This document shows positions 21,590 to 32,704 of a stretch of 64,000 nt of DNA, one piece after another. Where the stretch lies: the NCBI GenBank assembly GCA_021234155.1, contig JAJEKV010000033.1, positions 15,449,422 through 15,513,421 of the forward strand, written 5' to 3'. How positions within the stretch are numbered: position 1 is the first letter of the stretch; every line of letters starts with the position of its first letter. A program made the translations under genes and the position numbers. This DNA comes from Isoetes taiwanensis (taxonomy: Eukaryota; Streptophyta; Lycopodiopsida; Isoetales; Isoetaceae). The notes under the pieces were generated by a model. That model saw only the letters and a list, made by a program, of their open reading frames with translations, searched no databases and was not told where the DNA came from.

Positions 21590-23134
21590 GAACCACCTAA
21601 AGTTGTGGAAGTTGAAACCAATGATCAGTGGATTAAGGAACTTGTCCTTTTCAAGTATCATGAATGCGGTATTGATAGCCCCAACATTGCTGTACAAACC
21701 ATTATTGCGTGCATCAGGAACAGGGATATTCATGAATACATCACATTCAAGGAAACTAACCTGGTGGATAAATCAAGATCTCCTGTTACATGGCTGGGTT
21801 TCAACGGGTGGTTCAAGTTATCCTATTTTCTTAAAAAGGCCAATTTTGAGTTCAACAAATGTAAGGGAGCTATCCTGGAAATTTACAATGACATCAGCAG
21901 TATACTGTACAAGAGAACCTGCGAAGAGGATGACATTGCACGAAAGTTCATGAAAGGGCTTACTGCTTTGGAGAATGGTAATGAGATCCCCAACTCATTT
22001 AACTTAACAAATGATGATGGTGCAGATGCAGACACAGCTGAATGCCTATTTTCGGATAAGGACCTGTTTGTTATGGATCAGGAGGTATCTGCCTCTGAAA
22101 TTCAGCAGCAATATTATAATGTCAACCAAGAAGAGGCACAGAACAGTCTTGATGAAGTTCCTAACCTCACATTAGGGAACTCCTCTTGTTTTCCAATTAT
22201 TATCGAGCAATCAGTAGAGAGTCTAGCTGCTGCCTATGACCACGCCATATGGAAAAGCCAAAACTTTGGAGCACTGGCTCCAATCAACACTGAAACATGG
22301 ATGGCGCTGGCAGGGATTACAAAAGATGAAATCAACAAAGCTAAAGTTACTGCAGGGAGATTGGAAAAGATATTCGGGTACATTAATCCTGGACTTGCAT
22401 TTGATATGACCTTTTTTGATGAGGTATGTACCAAAGATCCTACCATACCGGTTTGCCAAAAGGGTCACATGGCTTTTCCTTCGGAACAAAGAGATGATTT
22501 CTATCTAAAAAGAATATGGCGCACTCACTGCCCTTATTTCAAGTGTAAATGCTTCAAGAACAAGAATTCCTCTTGCAAGTGTGGCATTATTTGGTTTGAC
22601 CAAGGTATGTGGTACTTACTTAACCACATGGAATCAATCTATGAAGATACTTCCCCAATTGAAAAAATGGTGATTATTTCAAAGCTACTGAATAATGTGC
22701 TAAAGCCTGCTGTCATTGCACATATAGCTTATCTTGAAGTAAGAAGAACAATGATTGAAATGACGTTGTCATATGCTGAAAATTCTGAGGCAAGTTTAAA
22801 AGCCTCCTATGGCAATTCAAGGATGGCTGACATCATTGAAAAAACTATCAAACCTTTATCCTTCCTGCTGGAAAATGCTGATCAAGGTAACAGGAGTACT
22901 AAGTTCAAGAGGACCAATGTTAAGGGAAAGAATATGAAACCTACTCCAAAGATGATTGTTAAGATGGCGCCTAGGATCACTGCTGATCCAACTCTTGCTA
23001 AATGTAGCAACACTACCCAAAGCATGGAAGCACAAAAGACTGCCAGCAGTAGTAATCAGGGCACAGAAACCATCATCAAAGGGGGAAATAAAATTATATC
23101 TTTGGTGGAAACTACCCCCATTGATATTGAAAGT
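21590..23134 (+). CDS. Element B exon 2 (515 aa), protein of unknown function
   Basis: It starts after CTTTTAG with EPPKVVEVETNDQWIKELVL, phase 0, and ends at AGT/GTTGAG (23134/23135), a weak donor that aligns exactly with the ATT/GTAGAG donor of A; reading on gives a stop at 23152. Shared blocks with A are WLGFNGWFKLS, ILYKRTCEEDDIARKF, NLTLGNSSCFPII, SQNFGALAP, a CX4CXCX7CXC cluster from residue 314, CGIIWFDQGMWYLLNHME, and LNNVLKPAVIAHIAYLEVRR. The C-terminal 90 residues are basic and Ser/Thr-rich. No known family is recognised. The purifying pattern (same length, same blocks, diverged DNA) indicates a selected protein. Confidence 0.75.
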
Positions 23135-23337
23135 GTTGAGCAGACTCAGTGAAGAGTCCTACCGGCATGACACTTGTCTTTTTTCTATAGCATTTGCTTT
23201 TATGTAATAGAGCAATGATGCTCATAAAAAGATGTATTCCTTTTTGAAACTCTTATGAAATACATCTTAATTTTTGACCAAGGCTGTTAATATTTATGTG
23301 TTTCTCATGTTTTTACTAACAAATATGGTTCATGTAG

Positions 23338-25440
23338 GATGACAGCTTACAAACTAGGATCATCACTAAGGATGTTAACAGGAAAAAGCACTTGAAGAAT
23401 TGTAAAGAGAAAAAGGACATGAGAATTGTCCACCTTACGTTTTTGTCTAAAGCCATGGAGAAGATAGATATCAAAAAAATATTCTACTGTATCATTGGGG
23501 AAGCCCTACAAGATAGAGGCGTAGATATGGTGGAAAAAACAGTTTTTGCATGGAGATACGTGGAACAGATCAAGGATAAAGTGTATAAACCGTATGCTTT
23601 ATTTGCTGAAGCTAAGATTGCAAAATGCTCATGTAGCAATCCTTTTCTTACAAAATACATAGACCCTAACATTGGGCATGTAAGAACAACTGATCTGGGA
23701 ATTATCCATAATACAAAACTAAGGATGGCGTTTGCCAAGGGACTTAACCATATCCCGGACTGTTGCTTCAATGTACAGAGCTTTATGGAAGAGTTTGCCA
23801 AACTGTGTCAACAATTTTGGGATGTACACAGGTATGATACAATGGATATTACAGATATAGACAAGGAAAACATTTCTGAACTCCTTATACAGTATGCACA
23901 TATGGAAGTGGTTGAGGTCAGAAAAGACTTACCAAACAGAAGATTTCTATGGAATGATCCAAAAGTGTGCAGTAACTTAGAATGGCTAGTACATAATCTG
24001 TACATTTCAGGGCTAGACAAAGCCAGTAACAATCCTGCCTTCATATGTCAGAAACACATCCTAGACATGGCCAGAAAGAGAATGGATGGCGAAGATTTTG
24101 AAAAACTATCAGAGGACCCTGATACTATCAAAGCTCAATGTAAGGAGTTCATCCAAAATGAACTTGGCAACAACCACTGCTGCTATAATAAACTTCCATA
24201 TCTGATGGCAAGCTTTAAAGCGCATAAATCTGAATACAGGTGGCTGACCAATGCATTTGAATCCATCTTTTCGGGCGTGGCACAATGGATCACGACAATA
24301 CTCAATGATATCCTTGCAATCTGGCCTGCAATATGCCACAGGCTTACTGCACCTTATACGATGTTTAATAGAGGCACTAGAATTAATGCATCATGGATTG
24401 TAAATTCTGCCTATGATGTCATACTGAATCTTCCTTGCAGAATAGAAAGTGTGTTCTCTGCAGACATTACAAAATGTTATGAGAATATACCTTTGTATGG
24501 AGAAGAAGGCATCATTGAGATACTTAATGATATCTGTGAGTTAACATGGGATCACATGAGATTGGACCAGCAGAAATTACACATGATAATAAAGGACAAG
24601 GATGGGGTCTTCAAAGTTAAATGGGAAAGACACATAAAAAAGGATATGGATAAAACATGCTGGACTGAGGTCAAGAAAAGTGACTTTACAAAAATCAATG
24701 AATGGCTTCTAACTCACTGTTACCTCCAATCAGGTAATGAAATATGGAGACAGAAAAAGGGCATACCCATGGGGTTTTCATGTAGCCCTGCGTGGTGCAA
24801 CCTGTACCTCGCATGGCATGAGCTGAGATTCATGCTAAAACTAGCTCATAAAGGAAAGTTCCATGACATTAAAAGATTTGAACATGCAGCAAGATACATT
24901 GACGATCTCAATGTCATTAATGCAGGAAATATCGAGAGTTTCTTCTCACCTGAAGCAGAGCTTACAGTTTACAACATGACACATTTGGGTATTAAAGACG
25001 AGACTGTATACAGGATATCAAATCAGGAAAAATATGGTTACATGGCAAATTTCCTTAACATAACCATAAGGGTGGAGGATAAGAGCAGAGGGTTATTTTC
25101 TATCTCAAGGTACGATAAAAGGGTTAATTTACCTTTTGTCAAGTCAAGTTTATTAAGGCTGATAGTCAGAGACCATCTTGGCAAAGCACTCAAAGTGATA
25201 ATCTCACAGATATTGCCCTATGTATATGCTCACTCCGATCATATAGAAGCAGCTTGTGATATTCATGGGCTGATACAAGCATTCGCGAATAATGGCTTTG
25301 GGAAGAAGGAGGTATGTATAACTGTTTTAAGATATCTCCAAAAGGAACATTTCCCAGGTTTGTTATACAACAAAGGGGATATGATACGCACCTTAAAGGC
25401 AAAAATTCATGATGATACAGGTGCAGAAGACTGGATATAA
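23338..25440 (+). CDS. Element B exon 3: reverse transcriptase (700 aa)
   Basis: The exon follows the acceptor CATGTAG and begins DDSLQTRIITKDVNRKKHLK. Motifs: GHVRTTDLGIIHNTKLRMAF, DKASNN at 227, FSADITKCYENIPL with Asp 376, GIPMGFSCSPAWCNLYLAWH at 475, RYIDDL with Asp 522 and 523, and a YDKR block near residue 600. The catalytic triad is complete and there is no stop or frameshift over 2.1 kb. The tail after the thumb is short and has no endonuclease motif, so integration must rely on another activity or on existing DNA ends. It is the best candidate in the window for an active enzyme. Confidence 0.87.
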   Translation, partial: DDSLQTRIITKDVNRKKHLKNCKEKKDMRIVHLTFLSKAMEKIDIKKIFYCIIGEALQDRGVDMVEKTVFAWRYVEQIKDKVYKPYALFAEAKIAKCSCSNPFLTKYIDPNIGHVRTTDLGIIHNTKLRMAFAKGLNHIPDCCFNVQSFMEEFAKLCQQFWDVHRYDTMDITDIDKENISELLIQYAHMEVVEVRKDLPNRRFLWNDPKVCSNLEWLVHNLYISGLDKASNNPAFICQKHILDMARKRMDGEDFEKLSEDPDTIKAQCKEFIQNELGNNHCCYNKLPYLMASFKAHKSEYRWLTNAFESIFSGVAQWITTILNDILAIWPAICHRLTAPYTMFNRGTRINASWIVNSAYDVILNLPCRIESVFSADITKCYENIPLYGEEGIIEILNDICELTWDHMRLDQQKLHMIIKDKDGVFKVKWERHIKKDMDKTCWTEVKKSDFTKINEWLLTHCYLQSGNEIWRQKKGIPMGFSCSPAWCNLYLAWHELRFMLKLAHKGKFHDIKRFEHAARYIDDLNVINAGNIESFFSPEAELTVYNMTHLGIKDETVYRISNQEKYGYMANFLNITIRVEDKSRGLFSISRYDKRVNLPFVKSSLLRLIVRDHLGKALKVIISQILPYVYAHSDHIEAACDIHGLIQAFANNGFGKKEVCITVLRYLQKEHFPGLLYNKGDMIRTLKAKIHDDTGAEDWI

Positions 25441-25453
25441 AAATATTGTGAGG

Positions 25454-25495
25454 GCAGGGCCTTGGCTACAGCAAGGCCCTGCACCCCTTGCTGTA
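25454..25495 (+). other. 3' RNA structure of element B (two competing hairpins)
   Basis: GCAGGGCCTTG (25454-25464) pairs with CAAGGCCCTGC (25472-25482), and TACAGCAAGG (25467-25476) pairs with CCTTGCTGTA (25486-25495). Compared with A, the second stem changes an A-U pair to G-C (A at 16881 with T at 16901; G at 25471 with C at 25491), which keeps the pairing. Most of the sequence around it is not conserved. Confidence 0.65.
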
Positions 25496-25571
25496 CGAAT
25501 TGTAATGAAGGTTTGTTAAAATGACCTCTCCTGCAGTTGCCCCCTGAACAACGGTTGGAGGTAGGATTTTT

Positions 25572-27900
25572 ATTATAAGTTCTTGACAATAAACCAATGA
25601 TGAAGTTGTACAGTTGTTGATATGAGTAACAACTCCACACTTGTGCAAGGATAACATGGTTGTGAATGGGAAACATAAGGACATGGAATACGTTTATACC
25701 ATGACTCTGACCTTTGTAATATTTTTTGCACTATTAGGTTTGGAAATTTAGGGTTGCCTTTTGAGAACAGAATGGCTGGCATCTATCGAGCTAAAAGAAC
25801 GGCTACAGATGATCGTGCAAAAGGTCCTACCGACAAATTAACTAGTACCGATAAGAACCTAGCCGTGCGTGAATAGAGTCTGGCATAAAGCTGGAGGTCT
25901 AAGGACACAACTAGATAAGGTATACTTTGATTAAGTACACGTTCTAGATGCCCATAAATATGTGGTTTGCAAATTTCGCGGAACACTTGGGCATTTGTGG
26001 CATTTGCTCCATTGAGAGATGTCGGATTTGGTGTAGCCTTTTGTTGATGGGCAGGAAGAAGGGTGACCTCAACATGGCCACCAGGAAGAGACTAGAATTT
26101 GAGAAAGTTGCTGGACCCAAGAGCAAGAAGCTCTTCGATTTTAGGAAAGTTGCTAAAGGACCTACAGGGGAAAATAGCAGAAGCCTGAGCAATGCTGGAA
26201 AGGAGGCAGGCACCAATGCTACCAAGGATAATGCTGACAAGGGCATCAATGTTGGTTTGGTAAAGCAAATTTCTAAGGACAAAGGGCTGGAGCCAGATCA
26301 AATGGAAGCAGAGATCAAGGAGAAAGCAACTGATGCTGATCTACATTTGGGAGTTCTCCCAAACTCGAAAATCAACCAGGTTCTGGTTCACTTTCAAAAT
26401 ATTTGCTTATTGCATGCTTGATTTAAGGCGAAATTATTCTTTGATGTTATTGGAATATGTTTTATAGTGCTAGGCAAAGGGATATGAATCTAGAATATGC
26501 AAAGATAATGGCGGCAAATATAACCCAGGATGCTTGTTAGATGTGAATATTTCAGAAATTGGCAGGATACACTAATGGATAAGTATAAGAAGAGGGCAGA
26601 CCTGAATTAAATAGAGTTGTACATGGCTTCTTTCAAAAAGCTGGAGTGTAACAAACTATTACAAGTGTAAAAGAATGATTAAGCTATTGGTGCAAATGGC
26701 ATGGGATTTTGAAGGCACTGCTATTAAGTAGATGAGCTATAAAATGTATAAATGCTGGTTAGTAATATAGTTATTAAACCTTGGCATTGGAAATCGGATA
26801 TAGATTCAGAATTATATCTAGGTCCAACTTAAGGGATAGGAGACATGCTAGATATGCATACTACTGAAACTATGAAATACGAAAAGATAGATCTAGTTAG
26901 GGAAGATCTAAAAGAGATAGATCTGAAATTTACATAGGCTCTGTTGCCGGACTGGAGTAGACTGGTACAACAGTAAGGAAATAATTAAATTAATGATGCA
27001 GGGCAGTATAATATGACTGATAAGAAGACACTATTATTGAGAATGATGGCAATAAAATATATAAATGTTAGCTAGACTAACTTATTGCTATTGGACATGT
27101 TCTTCAGAATATCTGAATCAAACTACCAGCTGGGTATAGAATGTTGACCAGTAATTAGGCTTTTGAGTTATATGGCTTATTGTTTCCACTCTGACCACTA
27201 TACATAACACGAGTTAATTGAAATTAAATTGTAATCAAATAAAGAAGGAAAGCAACATGACTCTACGGTAAGGGAGTTCGTTTGGAGGATGCTGCCCTGT
27301 ATGAAACTTAAAAATTAAGGCCTAAGTAATTGCTGTTTCTTGATGAGAATGATGATATAGGAGACCTATTGGTTCTGTGATATAATCTGAGCATTTTATG
27401 CCATTAAACATTGTGGCATGGTGAAGGGGATAAACCCAAGAAGACCTATAGCTTACCTGTTAGTGACTTAGGCTCTTACCCTTCTTAGGCTAACCGCCCT
27501 TTGGTTTCACTTTGCAGTAAACGTGTTTTCTTTGCTCCATGATTTGATGTGTTTGTTTAAGCTATGGTTCAAAGTACAAGATGTCAAGTAAGCATGTTCC
27601 ATATGGAAATTATTACTTATGAACATTCTGCTGTAAGGAAAAACAGCCTTAGATATTCATGTAAACATATGGCTGGTACTATTATAACATTTATCTCTGG
27701 ATTATGTATATTATTTGAAATGAAGAGAAAAGCTTTTGTAATGTCAAAAGTATGTATAATTGTTGAATATGTACAGTTATTGTAACTTTATCTTAGGCCT
27801 AGAAAATGATTCCTGTTAGTTTTCTAGGGCTGCAAATTGCAAGCTTGGTATTTCTGTAAGGAATATTAAGGTTGAAGTCTGGAAACAGATTGTATGAAGG
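25572..27900 (+). repeat. 3' pseudo-LTR of element B (B2)
   Basis: This near-identical copy of B1 lacks the MITE. It starts after GGAGGTAGGA and T5 and ends TTGTATGAAGG before T15. The T15 is continuous with the poly(A) end of the minus-strand LINE that follows. Confidence 0.85.
26047..26379 (+). CDS. Element B exon 1, 3' copy (111 aa)
   Basis: It is the same frame as 19315-19647, with one visible residue change (SRSMSNAG to SRSLSNAG). It is open and has the same donor. It has no exon 2 or 3 downstream before the LINE, so it is a by-product of the terminal repeat. Confidence 0.55.
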
Positions 27901-29048
27901 TTTTTTTTTTTTTTTGAAAGAATGAAGCTTTTTTAGTCATTAATTATGGAAAATAGGTACACAAAAGGAAATGATCATAGTAGAGGATCACTTAACAATT
28001 AGAATTGAGGCATAGAGACTTGAGAGCTCGAGATGTTGAAAATTGCCGTGTAGCATTAGGACTCAAAACCACTAAGAATTCTCCATTCAGCAATATAAAA
28101 ACTCAATCTTCTGATTGAACTGAAACCATCCGAGTAGCTTTATGTTTATACTAAAGAGCCAGCAACCTGTACAAAGATAAAAGATAAAAATCATAGGTAT
28201 CCTGGAAGTGGAAGTAGTCTCAGGACTGTGGTTGCAGAATAGGTCTCCCATTGCTTCCCCAATTGACCAACTCAATTAATCTGTCTGAGTTACAAGTGGA
28301 CATGAGATGGATCATTGTTCCACAACAGTCTGCCCTGCCTCGATGATAGTAGTAGCATTCTCCATAGAATTCAAACTGCCATTAAGATCAAGGTTGAGCT
28401 TGAATTTGCAGTTTATCAGATAATCTAGCATCAAAGACTTCTATGTTAGTAAGTAGTTGATGACAAAATAAGTTGAAAGAACCATAATAACCAGAATAAT
28501 TTCCTATTGAATGCCAGCTATTATGAATATAAAAATCCGAATTCTTATACTTATGAGCAGTAGCTGTAAGTTCAATATCATATATAACCCGCAACTTAAT
28601 CCACAAAGGAGAAGGATTATGCCCCCCATGCACACATCTGTTTCTATGTTTCCAAATATTCCATAAAGCAATGAAGCAAATAGAATTTCTAAACTTATTG
28701 TTGGACATGATAAAATCCACAATACTCCCTTGCTTTCTAATTTGAAAATGCTGCTCAAACCAACTCCAGAAACTTGTAAGCTTGGGGCATGAAAATATAT
28801 GCTCGATATCTTCAATGCCATTGCAGTGGAGAGGACAGGAGGGACTGATGCTGGAGGTATTGGAAACATTGGCAAGCAGATGATGCCTAAAAAAAGTTTC
28901 CGTATTCGGAATACTTTTATTTGCAACCAGCCAAATGAAATAGGTTATCTTTAGAGCACAGTAAGAATTCCAGACGTTTTTAAACACAAAGGAAGCCATA
29001 AATATAGGAAACTTTGTAAATATTTTTATCTTTAAAATACCGACGATC
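27901..29048 (-). mobile_element. 5'-truncated L1-type LINE
   Basis: On the minus strand the element ends in a poly(A) tail (T15 at 27901-27915), has about 470 bp of 3' untranslated DNA and about 650 bp of coding sequence up to the truncation. TATCTAGAGG at 29049-29058 nearly matches TATCTAGTGG at 9874-9883, left of element A. If these are its target duplications, elements A and B entered its poly(A) tail later. Confidence 0.65.
28388..28999 (-). pseudogene. LINE ORF2 C-terminal part with zf-RVT domain
   Basis: This 203-codon frame contains KITYFIWLVANKSIPNTETF, then CPLHCNGIEDIEHIFSCPKL and a tryptophan-rich CFIALWNIWKHRNRCVHGG. That order (FxW.....P.., CxxxC...EHxxxxCP..., W.IWKHRN) is typical of the zf-RVT end of plant L1-type LINE polyproteins. 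The RT and endonuclease parts are missing through 5' truncation, so it is not functional. Confidence 0.8.
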
Positions 29049-29439
29049 TATCTAGAGGTAGTAGAATGGACGGATGGCCATAAATGGAAGGATGGCCATC
29101 AATTAAACTTTTGTTCAACTAATAGTAGATAAACTTTGTAGCGTGATTATTCTTGATTCCGAGAGAGACTTCCAAATATATTTCCTCGCCAATGCATACC
29201 CCCCAAAAAGAAGATTTTTTACAGCCAAGACCCCCACCTTTTTTATTTTGAGTTACATATTTGTGCTAGCTTGCAATGAAGAGGTGCATATATACAACCT
29301 ATTACAATTATACCCATTCCAAAGCTGGACAAGACCTTTCTGAAACTTTGACAACTTGAAGAAAAATAAATCTAACGAATTCTAGCTTTTCAATACAAAA
29401 CGATACCTTGCCAAAATCTTCTGGTGTGCCTTTTGCTAG
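29049..29439. other. Short intergenic stretch
   Basis: No gene or repeat is recognised apart from the duplicated GGATGGCCAT at about 29071 and 29090. Confidence 0.5.
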
Positions 29440-30690
29440 TTTTTTTGGAGGGTAAGAATATGATGTATATTAATTAAAAAAAGGATACTATTGTATGTGT
29501 TTTCTATATATAGAAATAGTAAGCAATGAATCACAATTACCAAGTTAGACAAGGATCAGCCTTTGCAAGTTGAGGCTTCTGATCATCATTAGGGACCATC
29601 CTCGATATCCAATTACATTTAAAGAACATACAAAAGCTTTGAATTCTGCCAATTGTCCAAAGCTCTGTTAAAATAATGTCCAAACTTCCGATAATGGGCT
29701 AAACCCATAAGTGCCATCTCCATATTAAAGATGTTCTTCGGCTTGTCTAAAGAAAACGTGATGCCTACCAATAGCAATTCCACACCTATGCTTCCAGTTG
29801 CCCGAACACTATATTAACCCGGCGATCGCACTATATCTCCATAAGTTACCACCAAGATATCCGGCATAGACATTGCACCATAGCAAGCACTCCCCTTTGA
29901 TGGAGCACCTCCATAGTGACGATTCCCGCCTTTGCAAGTCTAACCACCTAAAGAACGTGGAACCTTCTTGAGCATAGGGTTGACCACGAATTGATTAACA
30001 GTTTGTATAGTCGATGATGACATCCACACCCTAATTTATCAACATCTTTTTAGGGGAGCCCGGGCGGAGGAGGCGGTGGATAGTGCTAACAACATACTTC
30101 TCTTTCCCATTGCAAGGCCATCTGTCATTTGGATCATCCTTTCTTGAGAGGGCATCCAAGGTCCCGCGTATTTCTCAAAAGATCTTCATGTCTCCTTCTC
30201 CCCGCTCCCTAAACCATTCCTTTAAAAGCGAGACCGGAGAGCCACCGCGACACCATCCCATAGATGTCCTACTATGGTAAATCTTGCTTGTCTCCATTTG
30301 GTAAAGATATGAGGATGTGTAAAAAGCAAGAGGGAGGCTATTTCACATCCATATCTGTGTGTTCCAAAAGATGCTCAGCTTTCTGACATCCCGAGGTGCA
30401 TCCATTGGATTAAATAGACTTTGAACTTCCAAACAAGCCTCCAATAGCTTTCTCATAACAGGAGACAGGCCAGGGGCAATTTTATAGCTATAGAAAAAGG
30501 AACCAATTTCCTCATGGGATAGGGATGGCTTACTTCTTAGTGTACATTGCTGAAGCTAGTACTTGACAAAATGCAATGTAGGAGAGGTAATACCCTGTAA
30601 TGCTCTCCACACATATTTTCCAGCTAGTGCTCGAGCTTGAGTTTCCAGGTCCTTACATCCCAATCCTCCATCCCTCTTATCCCTGCACAT
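29440..30690 (-). mobile_element. Second LINE remnant, heavily mutated
   Basis: The tail is T8 at 29440-29447 followed by GGAGGGTAAGAAT. Around 30690-30600 the minus strand reads CRDKRDGGLGCKDLETQARA then LAGKYVWRAL, the GGLG..DLE...ALAGKW.WR block found after the RT of plant LINEs. Further downstream it carries several stops and shifts. It resembles the tail at 7015 and so may be the same family. Confidence 0.65.
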
Positions 30691-32704
30691 TTCGAAGCAC
30701 CTACACATTTCGAAGCGCTTAGGTCAATTGACCATGTGAGCTCATGGATTACGGTTGGTGTTGTCTGGATTAAGGTTTATGCTGCCTAATATTACCGTGA
30801 GCTACTCCGGTAGTGTTCTGTGGTGCTGGATCTTGTCTCATGATGCTTCAAGAGTGCTTGCCCTCCTATGCCTATACTCCAAATAATATTGTTGACAAAT
30901 GTCCAGTATTAAATAGGGGGTTGGAGAATATGGCGGCATGCACTGTACGCAAGCATTCGCCTTTATCGCATCAACCATAGTATCCACGAATTCATGTCAT
31001 AGACTCATAGTGATAAAAGCATTGTGTCTAGTCAGATCAAGTTGCCTTTTAAACCATAAATACCAACGGATGGGCATCAGTTTTCTTTAACCATAGCAAG
31101 CATAGCAACAAAAGAATAGAATAGAATAGAATAGAATAGAATAGAATAGAAATAGCAACCAATCAACCTTAACAATGGAACGTAATAATAAACTCTAGTT
31201 GCAAACCCATAATAATAAACATGTATTACCTTTTGATGTAGTTAGTTCACTTAGGGTAATGCAAGAGACATTTTATAGAGCTTCTCTTTTTCATACACTA
31301 ATTAATCACTTCATTATCATGCATATCTTTCTAAACATGCATTCCTTGTTGTATTGCATGTAGATACTGGACGCATTGTAATAGTTCATTCGATATCTTT
31401 CAAGAATCTGATGTTTAAAATAAATATTGTTCTCATAGGTCTAACAGCCAGGGGACCCACAAAGATGACTTGTGTATGATCCAAAACTGCAGTGAACAAA
31501 ATAATTTGCCGTGTGAGACCAGGTGTGAGATCCAATACCAGGGTACTCACATAGCATCTGTCATATTTGGCATATGCCCAACCTGAGCCCATCCACTGAT
31601 TGCAACATGTGAAAGTTCGATCACTAAATGATTTTGTCAGATGTGAACCATATATTTGTCTTGAGTAGTTTCAACCATATTGAAATTGCCGACCAATAGC
31701 CAAATAACCCTCAAACCCAATGATCTATGCCATGCAGTTTTGAAAGATGTGCATTGTACTCTCATAGAAGGTTACGAGGGTACATTACTAATGTATATCC
31801 TAGTTCTTGATGGTGGTATTGATGAAAGTCCAGCATTGATATAGCGACTGACATATATTTTAGTAAGTATTCAATTGGACCTATCTTTAGGGAAAGCACC
31901 ACCTGGGTCAAGTGCACTGCGTTAATTGTGCTAACCTCTAAGTGGGAGCTTCTTGTCCAGTCAGTGGCTGGGTCAGATCATAAATCATGTTGTGGCATTT
32001 ATTTGTGTATCATAGTTACCCACTAAAAGTTATTTAATAGTAGGTTAGGGTCCCCACTTAATGTTGAATACCTAAAACGTAGGGAAAGTGAATTAGTATA
32101 GGGTATTTACAAGCACTAAATTGGAGGTTTTTTTGCTTGATCTGTAGGTGTTGTCACTATTACTATTCTAGATTTGCGTTCTGCTAGCTAGCAACTGGAT
32201 ACTCCCTCAGACAACCAGCACGAATCCACAGGAGAAAGCAGAAGTTAGTTCAGCGCCAGTGGCACAGGAATTGATGTTGCAAAATAGCCCAGTGCCAATG
32301 GCAGATGCATTGGTGTTGCAAAATGAGCCACAGGTTGAGCGAAGGTTGTGTCTTCTTCTACACTGCGTAGGAAAAGTAGACCACAAAAAGCATGATCTAG
32401 TTTGAGACCCGAGTTGATGAATTGGCTCTATAATCGGCTTTGCATTGTCTCAAATCTCAAATTGGAATCGATTACCAGTAATGGAAAGGATGGCTAAGCT
32501 ATCATGCAAGGCTCGTTAAAGATATTGAGAGGGTTTTTAAACTTCGAATGATAGCTCTAGAACCTGAAAAGGGAGAGATAGATAGGTACACATGGATAGT
32601 GGGCAACATTAGCCGCACTACTAGAAATATGATCATGGAGGTTGCAAATTTGACTAGTGCTCCGGTCTCCGCCCTCGCATCACGCTTCCTTTCCGACGCT
32701 CGCC
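30691..32704. other. AT-rich DNA, no gene recognised
   Basis: Apart from the pentamer repeat at 31113 there is no clear feature. A short near-duplication (GCCAGTGGCACAGGAATTGA and GCCAATGGCAGATGCATTGG) lies at 32250-32320. Confidence 0.45.
31113..31151. repeat. AATAG pentanucleotide microsatellite
   Basis: About seven perfect AATAG units in a row. Confidence 0.95.

Larger units (their letters stand above)
18837..27915 (+). mobile_element. Retroelement B: intact relative of element A
   Basis: Order: T13 tract shared with the end of A, direct repeat B1 (18837-21491), T7, exons 2 and 3 (21590-25440), 3' hairpins, GGAGGTAGG plus T5, direct repeat B2 (25572-27900), T15. The repeats are about 2.33 kb (B1 after removing a 322-bp MITE) and nearly identical. 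Exons 2 and 3 are clearly homologous to A but well diverged; parts of intron 1 are also shared (GTTAGTGACTTAGGC and CACTGCAGGTAACC). All exons are open, so B may encode a complete protein of about 1326 aa. A and B are two related families sitting end to end, not copies of one another. Confidence 0.8.

Noticed and set aside
9889-27915. Classic LTR retrotransposon or integrated pararetrovirus
   Set aside because: There is no TG...CA repeat end, primer-binding site, protease, RNase H, integrase, coat or movement protein, and the RT motif is of the GIPMG/YIDDL type with introns. Penelope-like affinity fits better.
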